DNA of 64,000 bases from CAWHHZ01 sp963829355 (GTDB taxonomy: Bacteria > Acidobacteriota > Thermoanaerobaculia > Gp7-AA8 > JAHWKK01), in assembly GCA_963829355.1 (NCBI GenBank), contig CAWHHZ010000008.1, positions 372,001 to 436,000 on the forward strand, read 5' to 3'. A model generated the notes under the pieces. That model had not been told where the DNA came from, did no database searches, and saw nothing but the letters and a program-made list of their open reading frames with translations. Positions 43,872 to 51,351 of the stretch are shown one piece after another. Made by a program: the position numbers and the translations under genes. Every line of letters starts with the position of its first letter. Position 1 is the first letter of the stretch.

Positions 43872-44933
43872 ATGGGCGCTCCGGAACGAGGCAGCCTCTA
43901 CGACATTTCGCCCGACGAGATCGGAAGCGTTCTCGGTGAGGTTCTCTCTCCTCCCTTCCGGGTCAAGCAGGTCGAAGACTGGCTCTACGCAAAGCATGTC
44001 TCCTCGTTCGAGGCGATGACGAACATCCCGGCGGCCTCACGGGAGGAGCTCAGCAGTCGGTTCACTCTTCACACGATCCAGCCGACGACGGTCACCGAGC
44101 CTGCGACCGACGGGAGTATGAAGTACCTCTTCGCGCTCGAGGACGGACTCGAGATCGAATCGGTCTACATGCCGATGGGAGATCGCACCACCATCTGTGT
44201 CTCATCGCAGGCCGGATGCGCAGTCGGCTGCACGTTCTGCGTCACTGGATTCTTCGGACCCGGACGCAACCTGCGACCGTCCGAGATCCTCGCGCAGATC
44301 CACTACATCCAGCGCGAAAAAGAGATCCCGGACGAAAAACTGAGCCTGGTATTCATGGGCATGGGTGAACCGCTCCTCAACACCGAATCTCTCGGCACGA
44401 CCCTCGACATCCTCGAGAAGAGCATGTCGCTCCGCCGGATCACCATCTCGACCTCCGGCATCACACCGGGAATCCGATGGCTGGCAGAACGTGAGTCTCG
44501 TCCCAATCTCGCCATCTCGATCAACGCTCCGGACCAGACGAGACGGGCGGACATCATGCCGATCTCGAAGAAGTACCCTCTCGACGAGCTGATCCGCGAG
44601 CTTCGGAAGTTTCCGGTGGAGAACAACCGCCACCTGACTGCCGAGTACGTGCTACTCGCCGGCTGGAACGACTCAGCAGACGATGCATGGATGCTCGCCA
44701 ACCTCCTCCGCGGGCTCCCGATCAAGATCAACGTGATTCCGTTCAATCCCGCACCGAAGCTCCCTGCCTGGATGAAGCGCCCCAACGACGGAACGATCGA
44801 TCAGTTCGCGAAAGCGCTTGTCGACTCCGGAGCTCGCGTCACCGTCCGCCGCTCGAAAGGGCTCGAGATTGCCGCAGCCTGTGGCCAGCTCAAGGGCAGC
44901 GAGCATCGCCCCCGCCCGAGGAAGAATCAATAG
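43872..44933 (+). CDS. rlmN: Dual-specificity RNA methyltransferase RlmN (radical SAM)
   Basis: Radical-SAM enzyme that methylates C2 of A2503 in 23S rRNA and A37 of some tRNAs. The 353-aa protein has an N-terminal wHTH-like domain, the radical SAM cluster CxxxCxxC in GCAVGCTFCVTG, the GMGEPLLN motif, and the second catalytic cysteine near the C-terminus (AAACGQL). Start ATG 43872 follows the small gene by 8 bp. Length and motif spacing are standard. Its stop precedes a palindromic element between it and the convergent lipid kinase gene. Confidence 0.95.
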   Translation: MGAPERGSLYDISPDEIGSVLGEVLSPPFRVKQVEDWLYAKHVSSFEAMTNIPAASREELSSRFTLHTIQPTTVTEPATDGSMKYLFALEDGLEIESVYMPMGDRTTICVSSQAGCAVGCTFCVTGFFGPGRNLRPSEILAQIHYIQREKEIPDEKLSLVFMGMGEPLLNTESLGTTLDILEKSMSLRRITISTSGITPGIRWLAERESRPNLAISINAPDQTRRADIMPISKKYPLDELIRELRKFPVENNRHLTAEYVLLAGWNDSADDAWMLANLLRGLPIKINVIPFNPAPKLPAWMKRPNDGTIDQFAKALVDSGARVTVRRSKGLEIAAACGQLKGSEHRPRPRKNQ

Positions 44934-44942
44934 CCGACGCCG

Positions 44943-45141
44943 TCATCCTTCAAACAACCCAGTCATCCTGAGCGAAGCGAAGGATCGCGTGCAAAATGAC
45001 TGGGCCGTTATTCGAAGCGAAGGATCGCGTTAAGGGCGACTCGGCCGGCGTCGCGCCAGGGATCGAGGGCGAGTCCGACTCCACGCGATCCTTCGGCCGT
45101 CCTCCTCCCGCTTCGCGGGATCCGGCGGCTCAGGATGACAG
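44943..45141. repeat. Palindromic element, CTGTCATCCTGA family
   Basis: A roughly 180-200 bp element between the convergent rlmN and lipid kinase genes. The left side has AGTCATCCTGAGCGAAGCGA (44961 on) plus a half copy at 44943; the right end GGCTCAGGATGACAG (about 45127-45141) is the inverted terminal sequence. Its last 12 bp give the lipid kinase stop codon on the minus strand. Confidence 0.8.
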
Positions 45142-46056
45142 GATGGTTTTCCCGTCATCTTTCATCGTTCGATCCGCCCACGCCGCACCGACCACAACGC
45201 GAAGTCTTTCCGGGGCGATCGCGAATTCGACCGGGGCTGTGGTGACGGGCTCCCCGTCGGCGAAAATCTCCAGCGACTCCATCGTCACGACGGAGAGCTG
45301 GCGCGTCCGCTCCAGTCTCACGAACGGACGCCTGATGTGCTTCCCCGAGTACGCCAGCGGCAGCGTCCGGAGCAGTTGCCAACGGCTGCACTGCTCGACG
45401 ATACATACGTCGAGGAACCCGTCATCGGGGACCGCCGAAGGGACGACTTCGATGCCACCGCCGTACCTGTGGGTGTTGCCGACGGCCATGAACATGATCC
45501 GTTCCCGGCGCACCTCGTCCCCGATCCGCACCCTCACTTCGTGCGGCTTGAAGCGCTGGATCACACGAAAGATCGAATACAGGTATACGGACGATCCACG
45601 CAGGAACCTCACATGATCATTCGCATATCGGGCGACCTCTGAATCGAATCCCAGACCAGCGACACCGACGAACGGAATGCCGTTTGCCGTCGCGACATCG
45701 AGCTCCCTGATGCGGCCTGCGACAATGGCCTCGCACGCCTGATCGATGTTGTGCGGCATCCCGATGACCCGCGCGAAGTCATCGCCTGAACCGAGCCCCA
45801 GAACTGCGAGAGTGGCGCGGGACCGGTCGAGACCTCGCACCACCCAGTGGACGGTTCCGTCACCGCCGCATGCGACGATCCGGTCGTAATTCCCCGCCGA
45901 CGCCTCCGCTGCAAGCTGTGAGAGGTGCTCGCGGCTCGTCGACGTCTCCAGCTCGACCGAGGCCCCCCTTCTCTCGAACGTTCTGAGTGCCCGGCCGATC
46001 GCCGCGGCCGCGCGGCCTCTTCCCGCCTCCGGATTGAGCAGAAGCTTGATCTTCAT
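45130..46056 (-). CDS. Diacylglycerol kinase family lipid kinase (YegS/DgkB-like)
   Basis: Lipid kinase of the DAGK catalytic family (phosphatidylglycerol/diacylglycerol kinase). The 308-aa protein starts MKIKLLLNPEAGRGRA, carries the ATP-binding ACGGDGTVHWVV (GGDGT motif, residues about 62-70), and continues through LGLGSGDDFARVIGMP to a C-terminal region near VTMESLEIFADGEPVTT. Substrate cannot be told from sequence. Its last residues, Leu-Ser-Ser-stop, are encoded by CTGTCATCCTGA of the adjacent palindromic element, exactly as in hldA. It begins immediately after the SprT-like gene stop, so they form an operon. Confidence 0.88.
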   Translation of the reverse strand: MKIKLLLNPEAGRGRAAAAIGRALRTFERRGASVELETSTSREHLSQLAAEASAGNYDRIVACGGDGTVHWVVRGLDRSRATLAVLGLGSGDDFARVIGMPHNIDQACEAIVAGRIRELDVATANGIPFVGVAGLGFDSEVARYANDHVRFLRGSSVYLYSIFRVIQRFKPHEVRVRIGDEVRRERIMFMAVGNTHRYGGGIEVVPSAVPDDGFLDVCIVEQCSRWQLLRTLPLAYSGKHIRRPFVRLERTRQLSVVTMESLEIFADGEPVTTAPVEFAIAPERLRVVVGAAWADRTMKDDGKTILSS

Positions 46057-46530
46057 TCAATCGCCAAAGAGAGAATACTGTCCGCTTCCGTCTTCCTTCG
46101 ACGGTCCGCCCCGGCGGGAACGGAGATCCGAGGTGGAGAAGGACTTGTAGCCGAGAAGCATCGGGAGATGACGCCGCAGCCAGAGTCGTGATTCACGGTG
46201 ATACCGGAACCGGGCCTCGTGGATGTGAAATCTTCGGTTGTGCCGTGCGCCGAGAACATGATGCAGATACTCGTGATGGATGATCGACTGGATGAACCAC
46301 GCCGGCACCCTCGCGGAGTCGAGGAGCGGGTGAATTCTTATGATCTTCGACCGTGGATCATAGGAGCCGAGGCGGATGCTTCTCCGCTTCTGCCGCTCGA
46401 TCTTCCTTCCCCAGACGATCTCCAGAGGTCTGGTTCCAGGAAAGTACTCACGCCTGACTGTCTCGGCGAGAAGATCGAGGTCATACACGCCCCCGGGTTC
46501 GATTCCCGTGATTTCGAGCTCTTGCTGCAT
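46057..46530 (-). CDS. SprT/YgjP-like zinc metalloprotein
   Basis: A small putative metallopeptidase. The 157-aa protein has the HExxH-type motif in IIHHEYLHHVLG (residues about 83-95) preceded by ARVPAWFIQSI, and a further His-rich stretch HNRRFHIHEARF. This resembles the SprT-like/WSS1-like minigluzincin core. No zinc-ribbon C-terminus as in true SprT. Target unknown. Adjacent to the lipid kinase with no gap (stop at 46057, next start at 46056), so both are translated from one transcript. The upstream ATG context shows no strong Shine-Dalgarno. Confidence 0.78.
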   Translation of the reverse strand: MQQELEITGIEPGGVYDLDLLAETVRREYFPGTRPLEIVWGRKIERQKRRSIRLGSYDPRSKIIRIHPLLDSARVPAWFIQSIIHHEYLHHVLGARHNRRFHIHEARFRYHRESRLWLRRHLPMLLGYKSFSTSDLRSRRGGPSKEDGSGQYSLFGD

Positions 46531-46620
46531 CGCATGTCATTTTGACTTGGCAGCACTCTCCGCGCAACTGTGTGGGCACGTGTGGGTCGCGCGTGTGTGG
46601 GTCGCGCGTCCCGCGCGATC

Positions 46621-46643
46621 TGAGCCGGCGTCTCGCCGGCTCA
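46621..46643. terminator. GC-rich hairpin
   Basis: TGAGCCGGCG-TCT-CGCCGGCTCA is a perfect 10-bp stem with a 3-nt loop. No T-run follows on either strand. It lies downstream of the 46750-47981 minus-strand gene set, between it and the SprT-like gene; a terminator role is plausible but unproved. Nearby is a 13-bp tandem repeat, GTGTGGGTCGCGC, in two copies. Confidence 0.4.
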
Positions 46644-46695
46644 GGAAGGAGTGCCGCATATATTCAGACACCGAGCCATTGCCAGCATCCTCATC

Positions 46696-46720
46696 CTCTC
46701 CGGCCGGGACGGCCGGAGAG
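46696..46720. terminator. GC-rich hairpin
   Basis: CTCTCCGGCC-GGGAC-GGCCGGAGAG is a perfect 10-bp stem with a 5-nt loop, about 30 bp downstream of the stop at 46750 (minus strand). It is a likely terminator for that operon, though no T-run is present. Confidence 0.45.
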
Positions 46721-46749
46721 ATCGGGCCAGAGGCCCAACCCACAAGACG

Positions 46750-47058
46750 TCAGTCGGCGCCGAGGTCGGACAGGATCTGTGTCATCTGGGCGGTCGCCGC
46801 TGCGGAGAGCATGGCAGAACCGGCGGTGATCACGTCATCGCCCTTTTTCATCCCGAGAAAGAGGCCAACTCCGAACCCGACCGCGAGCGCAGTCAGCGGG
46901 AAACGCACGATCTGGTCGCGCCACTGGTCGGGCAGCATCTCCTCGATCTTGTCGAGCAGAGCGTCGGGGCCACCCTCGAGGAAGGCTTCTCCGAAGTTCT
47001 TTGATTCCGCGTCCTCATCGAAGTCGAGACCGCCGGCTGCGCGTTCGTAATCTTCCAT
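46750..47058 (-). CDS. Small membrane-associated protein with one C-terminal-half helix
   Basis: A 102-aa protein with an acidic N-terminal half (EDYERAAGGLDFDEDAESKN, LLDKIEEMLPDQWRDQI) and one membrane stretch at residues about 52-68 (FPLTALAVGFGVGLFLGMKK), followed by a short small-residue-rich tail. It resembles the YqjD/ElaB (DUF883-type) or phage-holin-like small membrane proteins but not closely enough to name. Last in a minus-strand set with the DUF883-like gene, a 52-aa membrane protein and a BON lipoprotein; such sets often respond to envelope or osmotic stress (inference). Confidence 0.72.
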   Translation of the reverse strand: MEDYERAAGGLDFDEDAESKNFGEAFLEGGPDALLDKIEEMLPDQWRDQIVRFPLTALAVGFGVGLFLGMKKGDDVITAGSAMLSAAATAQMTQILSDLGAD

Positions 47059-47063
47059 TGTCC

Positions 47064-47423
47064 CTACTCCTCCTCGGATCCACGCAAGAGGAGACCGACG
47101 AGAAATCCTGCCGCGGCGGCGATCAGGATCGCCTTACCAGGATTCTCGCGTACATAGGCCCGCGCATCGGAGCTCATGCCCGAGTAATCAGCCGAACCGA
47201 CCTTGCTCTTCACGTCGTCGAATTTTTTGCGCGCGCCCGAGGCCGCCGACTTCACCGAATCGCCAGCTTCGCTGAAACGACGCTTCGCTCCCGTGGCCGC
47301 TCCGGAGATCTTCTCCTTCGCCGCGCCGGTGGCTCCAGCAATCTTTTCCCTGGCGGTCGCCGAATCGGTGTCCGAATCGGCCGGCGTTTTTGCCGAGGCA
47401 TCAGGATTATTCACATCCACCAT
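47064..47423 (-). CDS. DUF883-like (YqjD/ElaB-type) membrane-anchored protein
   Basis: 119 aa. The first 60 residues are Ala/Thr/Asp-rich with a repeated, amphipathic pattern (AREKIAGATGAAKEKISGAA, then GAKRRFSEAGDSVKSAASGA) similar to LEA-type and DUF883 proteins. Near residues 80-115 comes YVRENPGKAILIAAAAGFLV, the C-terminal RENP-kAvlia membrane anchor typical of ElaB/YqjD. These proteins bind ribosomes or the membrane in stationary phase in E. coli; the role here is inferred. ATG 47423 follows GGAGG at good spacing; the frame continues upstream without conservation. It precedes the 46750 gene by 5 bp. Confidence 0.82.
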   Translation of the reverse strand: MVDVNNPDASAKTPADSDTDSATAREKIAGATGAAKEKISGAATGAKRRFSEAGDSVKSAASGARKKFDDVKSKVGSADYSGMSSDARAYVRENPGKAILIAAAAGFLVGLLLRGSEEE

Positions 47424-47525
47424 TCTCATCCTCCAGTCGAATCTGTAAACGGGCTCCGCCAGCACGACCCCGCTAAGGGGCGCGGCGCCACTGATAGTTT
47501 ACGCCGCAAAAGCCGCGACACGCAG

Positions 47526-47684
47526 TCAATATCGTGCGTACTTGCGCTTTCTCTTCATCACGAGCGACAGAATGACCACCGCGATCGCAATGAGAGGCAC
47601 GAGATGAATCCATCCGCTGAATGTGAAACTGAAAAGAAGCGCTCCCAGCCAGATGATCAGCAGAATGGCAACCAATGTCCACAT
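47526..47684 (-). CDS. 52-aa hydrophobic membrane protein (lmo0937-like)
   Basis: A short gene. Translation from ATG 47684: MWTLVAILLIIWLGALLFSF, TFSGWIHLVPLIAIAVVILS, LVMKRKRKYARY. It has two hydrophobic helices with a Gly-Trp-Ile-His turn and a strongly basic tail, matching the very small lmo0937-type membrane proteins found in many phyla (around 50 aa, WxL...GG-IH pattern). Function unknown. It starts 6 bp after the BON gene stop and continues the operon. Confidence is moderate because only family pattern supports it. Confidence 0.72.
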   Translation of the reverse strand: MWTLVAILLIIWLGALLFSFTFSGWIHLVPLIAIAVVILSLVMKRKRKYARY

Positions 47685-47690
47685 GCGGGT

Positions 47691-47981
47691 CTAGTTTAAC
47701 CTCAGATCATTGACGACCCGGGTGACGCCCTCGACGCGCTGCGCAATCGTGGTTGCACGCGCCTTCTGGTCATTCGTGCCGACCGCTCCGATCAGCGTGA
47801 CGGTACCACCCTGGGCATTGACCACGATATCGTACCGACGCAGGTCCGGGTCTTCCTTGAGCGCATCTCGAACATTGGTCGACAGGATCGCATCATCGAT
47901 CTGACGTTCGGGATTGATATTGCCGGCGCATGCGACGGCTCCGGCCAGAAGCAACAGAATCACTGGAAAAAACTTGTGCAT
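47691..47981 (-). CDS. BON-domain lipoprotein
   Basis: A periplasmic BON-domain protein, probably anchored to a membrane by lipid. 96 aa: signal peptide with lipobox-like AVAC (residues about 15-18), then a single BON domain (residues about 28-96): ILSTNVRDALKEDPDLRRYD, then VNAQGGTVTLIGAVGTNDQK with the conserved Gly and the final TRVVNDL. BON domains bind phospholipid surfaces and are often osmotically induced. Start ATG 47981 (GAGGA about 12 nt upstream). First gene of the minus-strand set. An imperfect operator-like palindrome lies about 20 bp upstream. Confidence 0.85.
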   Translation of the reverse strand: MHKFFPVILLLLAGAVACAGNINPERQIDDAILSTNVRDALKEDPDLRRYDIVVNAQGGTVTLIGAVGTNDQKARATTIAQRVEGVTRVVNDLRLN

Positions 47982-48001
47982 GACGGTCGTCCTCATTACG
48001 G

Positions 48002-48018
48002 CGTGTGATCTGCACACG
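48002..48018. promoter_or_regulatory. Palindrome in the BON / ABC-transporter divergent region
   Basis: CGTGTGATCTGCACACG is a 6-bp stem with a 5-bp centre, located between two divergent promoters 21 bp upstream of the BON start and 51 bp upstream of the ABC ATPase. Its shape suits a dimeric regulator such as a FadR- or CRP-type protein, but I see no named match. Unknown function. Confidence 0.35.
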
Positions 48019-48068
48019 TCATGCCTCCCGCGGCGGGAGCGCAGGGTCCAGGCGGACGAAGGAAAACA

Positions 48069-48752
48069 ATGGGAATCAGAATCACGCTCGATGAGGTCAC
48101 ACACAGGTACGGCCAGGGTGAAGCGCGTTCGGTCGAAGCGCTCCACGGCATCTCGATGGAGATCGCCGCAGGTGATTTCGCCGTCATCATGGGTCCGTCG
48201 GGCAGCGGAAAATCGACACTCCTTCACCTGATGGGTGCTGTCGAGCGACCGACGGGTGGCGAGCTGCGGCTCGACCAGACCGAGATCGGGCAGATGTCGG
48301 AGCGCGAGCTCACCCTGATCCGGCGCAGACAGATCGGTTTCGTCTTTCAGTTCTTCAATCTGATTCCCACCCTCACGGTCGAAGAAAATATTGCCTTTCC
48401 CCTTCTGCTCCTGGGCACGGATCGAACGGAGCTCGCGGCTCGTTCGGCAGAGGTGCTCGAAGAGATCGGACTCACCTCACGCGCGGCACACTATCCCTCC
48501 GAGCTCTCGGGCGGCGAGATGCAGAGAGTCGCCATCGGCCGGGCCGTCGCCCACCGCCCTCCGCTGATCCTCGCGGACGAGCCGACGGGCAATCTCGATC
48601 TTCACACCGGAGACACGATTCTCGATCTTCTCGCAGGACTACGCGACCAGTACCAGCCGACGATCGTCATGGCAACGCACTCCGACCATGCAGCGAGCTG
48701 GGGCGATTACACGCTCCGCGTCGTTGACGGCCGCATCATGAGGGACCGGTGA
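48069..48752 (+). CDS. ABC transporter ATP-binding protein (LolD/MacB/AttE-like)
   Basis: ATPase of a type-VII (FtsX-family) ABC exporter. 227 aa. Walker [10 protein letters not shown] (residues about 44-52), Q-loop [18 protein letters not shown] signature [14 protein letters not shown], Walker [13 protein letters not shown] and switch His THSDHAA. ATG 48069 follows AAGGA. It overlaps the permease gene by 4 nt. With the large FtsX permease and the following AttH-type protein it matches the AttEFGH layout, in which the permease components may be fused. Substrate of this group is unclear; lipoprotein or lipid release is common in LolD relatives. Confidence 0.9.
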   Translation: MGIRITLDEVTHRYGQGEARSVEALHGISMEIAAGDFAVIMGPSGSGKSTLLHLMGAVERPTGGELRLDQTEIGQMSERELTLIRRRQIGFVFQFFNLIPTLTVEENIAFPLLLLGTDRTELAARSAEVLEEIGLTSRAAHYPSELSGGEMQRVAIGRAVAHRPPLILADEPTGNLDLHTGDTILDLLAGLRDQYQPTIVMATHSDHAASWGDYTLRVVDGRIMRDR

Positions 48753-51343
48753 GCCCATCCTTTATCGGGGTGTTTTCCGCCCTCGTCCTCCGGCCACTGC
48801 GTCGTGAACCAGGACGAAGCCTCCTCACGATCGCCGGGATCGGGGTTGGGGTCGCGGTACTCGTCGCCATTCAGCTCGCGAATCGAAGCGCCATCCGTTC
48901 CTTCGAGGAAACGATCGACGCAGTCGCGGGCAGGGCCAACTACCAGCTCAATCCAGCGGCGGGCTCGATGGATCAGGACCTGCTGCTGAAACTGCAGCCA
49001 TTCTGGGAGCGCGGACTGCGGTTCGCCCCAGTCATAGACCGGGACGCCGTGCTGGCAGGTACTTCTCAGCCGGTCCGTATCCTGGCCGTCGACCTCCTCT
49101 CGGACCTGCACTTCAGAGACTACAGCTTTGCACGTGTCGCCAGCTCGAGCGAGCAGGCACCCGGGCAGGTGAGCTCGTGGTTTCTCGGGCTGTTCGAGGA
49201 CCGGAGCGCCATCATCCCGGCCCCGCTCGCGGCCCGGCTCGGTCTGCGTATCGGAGACCGGCTTCCGATCCGGCTCGATGGATCGACTTCCTCTCTTACG
49301 GTCCGGGCGCTGCTCGAATCGGAGGGACCAGCGACTGCATTCGATGGAGCGATCGTCGTCCTCGACATCCACGTCGCGCAGACGAGCTTCCCCGAGCTCA
49401 GCGGAGAGCTCTCCCGAATCGACCTGATCATCCCCGAGGACGAGCCGGAGCTTCTCGATGCGATCCGAGCAGTCCTCCCTCCCGGTGTCGAGCTCGAGCG
49501 GCCGTCCCGCCGCGCCGAACGCGTCGATCAGATGCTCCAGGCCTTCCGGGTCAACCTGTTCGCTCTCGCCGCGGTATCACTGATCGTCGGCGTCTTTCTC
49601 GTCTACAACACCGTGCTCGTCTCGGTACTGCGTCGCCGCGGCGTGATCGGAACCATGAGGACACTCGGCGTTTCCAGCTCGCAGATCTTCCTGTCGTTTC
49701 TTCTCGAGGGAGTTCTCTTCGGCATTCTCGGATCACTTGCGGGGATCATCATAGGATTCTTTCTGGCGCGGGGGATCCTCGACCTCGTCTCCCGCACGGT
49801 CAGCACCCTCTACGTCAGGACGGCACCCTCGGCGGTCGAGCTCACCGCGACGATCGTCGTCAGCGCCATCGCCACGGGTGGAATCGTCGCGCTGTTCGCG
49901 GCGCTGCAGCCAGCAGCCGAGGCCGCGCGGGTCAGACCGCTCATGCTCATCCGGGAGACGCGGTTCGCCCGGCTTCGCCCCCGTCGCGTGTTTGCGTTGA
50001 GCGTCGCCGGCGCCGTATGCCTGGTGGCATCGTGGTTCGCCTCGAGGATACCGCCAGTCGAATCGATCTCGGTTGGCGGGTACATGGCGGTCCTCCTGAT
50101 CATCACCGGATTTTCTCTGCTGATACCTCTGGAACTTCAGATCGCTGCACGAGCTCTGAGGCTGCCGATGACGCGACTGTTCGCCGTGCCCGGGCAACTC
50201 GCCGCCGCCGCAATGCCAGCATCTCTGCGGAGGACCTCGATTGCGGCAGCAGCTCTTCTCGTCGCCATTGCCATGATGGTGGCGGTCTCACTGATGATCG
50301 GCAGCTTCCGCAGCACCGTCAACACGTGGGTCGAGCAGACTGTCGCTTCCGACATCTGGCTGCGTCCCGGACGGGATCTCGGTTCGGTGTCCGGATCATT
50401 TCCCGAGGAGATCACGGCCGATCTCGAGTTGCTCGACTCAATTGAAGCCATCGATCGCTTCCGCGGCCGCGAGATTCTCCTCGACGGAATGCCGTTCCTT
50501 CTGGGGAGTGGCGACTTCGAAACGCTGATCCGATTCGGGCGGCTGCCCGTGATCGGCTCCCGGACTCAGACCGAGGCGCTGAAGGCTGCCTTGCAGACGG
50601 ACGGAGCTCTCGTCTCGGAGAGTCTTGCGATGCGAATCGGCCTCGACGAGGGAGACGTGATCGACCTGCCGACGCCGGATGGATCGCGGGCTGTGACGAT
50701 CACAGGCGTGTATCGCGACTACTCGTCGGATCGCGGCATCATCGTCATCGACAGGGAACTCTATGTCGAGCTATACGACGATCGGGCAATCGATACGATC
50801 GGGCTCTATCTCACGAAAGGCACCGACCCGGAAGCGGCCAAGGCCACGATCGAGAGTGCGCTGTCGGCCAGATGGAATGCGTTCGCGTTTACGAACGAGA
50901 CGATCCGTGGAGAAGTGCTGCGTATCTTCGATCAGACCTTCGTGATCACGTGGGCCCTCCTCGGCATCGCACTGACCGTGGCCATCCTGGGAATCGTCAG
51001 CACACTCTCGGCACTGATCATCGAGCGACGACGTGAGATCGCGCTGCTGAGGATCAGCGGAATGACCCAACGGGAGGTGCGTCAGATGGTCGTCCTGGAA
51101 GCCTCCATCCTCGGAGTGACATCGACCATATTCGGCGCGGTCTGCGGCTATCTGCTCTCGCTGGTCCTGATCTTCGTGATCAACAAGCAGTCATTCGGAT
51201 GGACGATCAGCTTCACACCGCCGTGGCTGATCGTCGGCGTGTCGCTGCTTCTGACGTTCGTGGCAACCATTGCGGCGGGACTTCTCTCGTCGAGCCTTGC
51301 CAACCGCATCCATCTGGCAAGAGAGATTCAGGTGGAAAATTGA
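48749..51343 (+). CDS. Large FtsX-type ABC exporter permease (AttFG-like)
   Basis: An 864-aa permease with two FtsX-type modules. The first module has an N-terminal membrane helix (EPGRSLLTIAGIGVGVAVLV), a large extracytoplasmic domain, and a three-helix block near residues 265-395 (LFALAAVSLIVGVFLVYNTV, then AGIIIGFFLARGI). A second set of helices (residues about 410-460) and a second FtsX block near 730-850 (TWALLGIALTVAILGIVSTL, GMTQREVRQMVVLEASILGV) complete two halves in one chain. GTG 48749 overlaps the ATPase gene by 4 nt. Such double permeases work with one ATPase; typical substrates are lipoproteins, lipids or small surface molecules. Confidence 0.88.
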   Translation: MSPSFIGVFSALVLRPLRREPGRSLLTIAGIGVGVAVLVAIQLANRSAIRSFEETIDAVAGRANYQLNPAAGSMDQDLLLKLQPFWERGLRFAPVIDRDAVLAGTSQPVRILAVDLLSDLHFRDYSFARVASSSEQAPGQVSSWFLGLFEDRSAIIPAPLAARLGLRIGDRLPIRLDGSTSSLTVRALLESEGPATAFDGAIVVLDIHVAQTSFPELSGELSRIDLIIPEDEPELLDAIRAVLPPGVELERPSRRAERVDQMLQAFRVNLFALAAVSLIVGVFLVYNTVLVSVLRRRGVIGTMRTLGVSSSQIFLSFLLEGVLFGILGSLAGIIIGFFLARGILDLVSRTVSTLYVRTAPSAVELTATIVVSAIATGGIVALFAALQPAAEAARVRPLMLIRETRFARLRPRRVFALSVAGAVCLVASWFASRIPPVESISVGGYMAVLLIITGFSLLIPLELQIAARALRLPMTRLFAVPGQLAAAAMPASLRRTSIAAAALLVAIAMMVAVSLMIGSFRSTVNTWVEQTVASDIWLRPGRDLGSVSGSFPEEITADLELLDSIEAIDRFRGREILLDGMPFLLGSGDFETLIRFGRLPVIGSRTQTEALKAALQTDGALVSESLAMRIGLDEGDVIDLPTPDGSRAVTITGVYRDYSSDRGIIVIDRELYVELYDDRAIDTIGLYLTKGTDPEAAKATIESALSARWNAFAFTNETIRGEVLRIFDQTFVITWALLGIALTVAILGIVSTLSALIIERRREIALLRISGMTQREVRQMVVLEASILGVTSTIFGAVCGYLLSLVLIFVINKQSFGWTISFTPPWLIVGVSLLLTFVATIAAGLLSSSLANRIHLAREIQVEN

Positions 51344-51351
51344 GATTACTG

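Noticed and set aside
48002..48018. CRP site in the BON/ABC divergent region
   Set aside because: CGTGTGATCTGCACACG has some resemblance but the spacing differs from the classic TGTGA-N6-TCACA, so I list only a palindrome.
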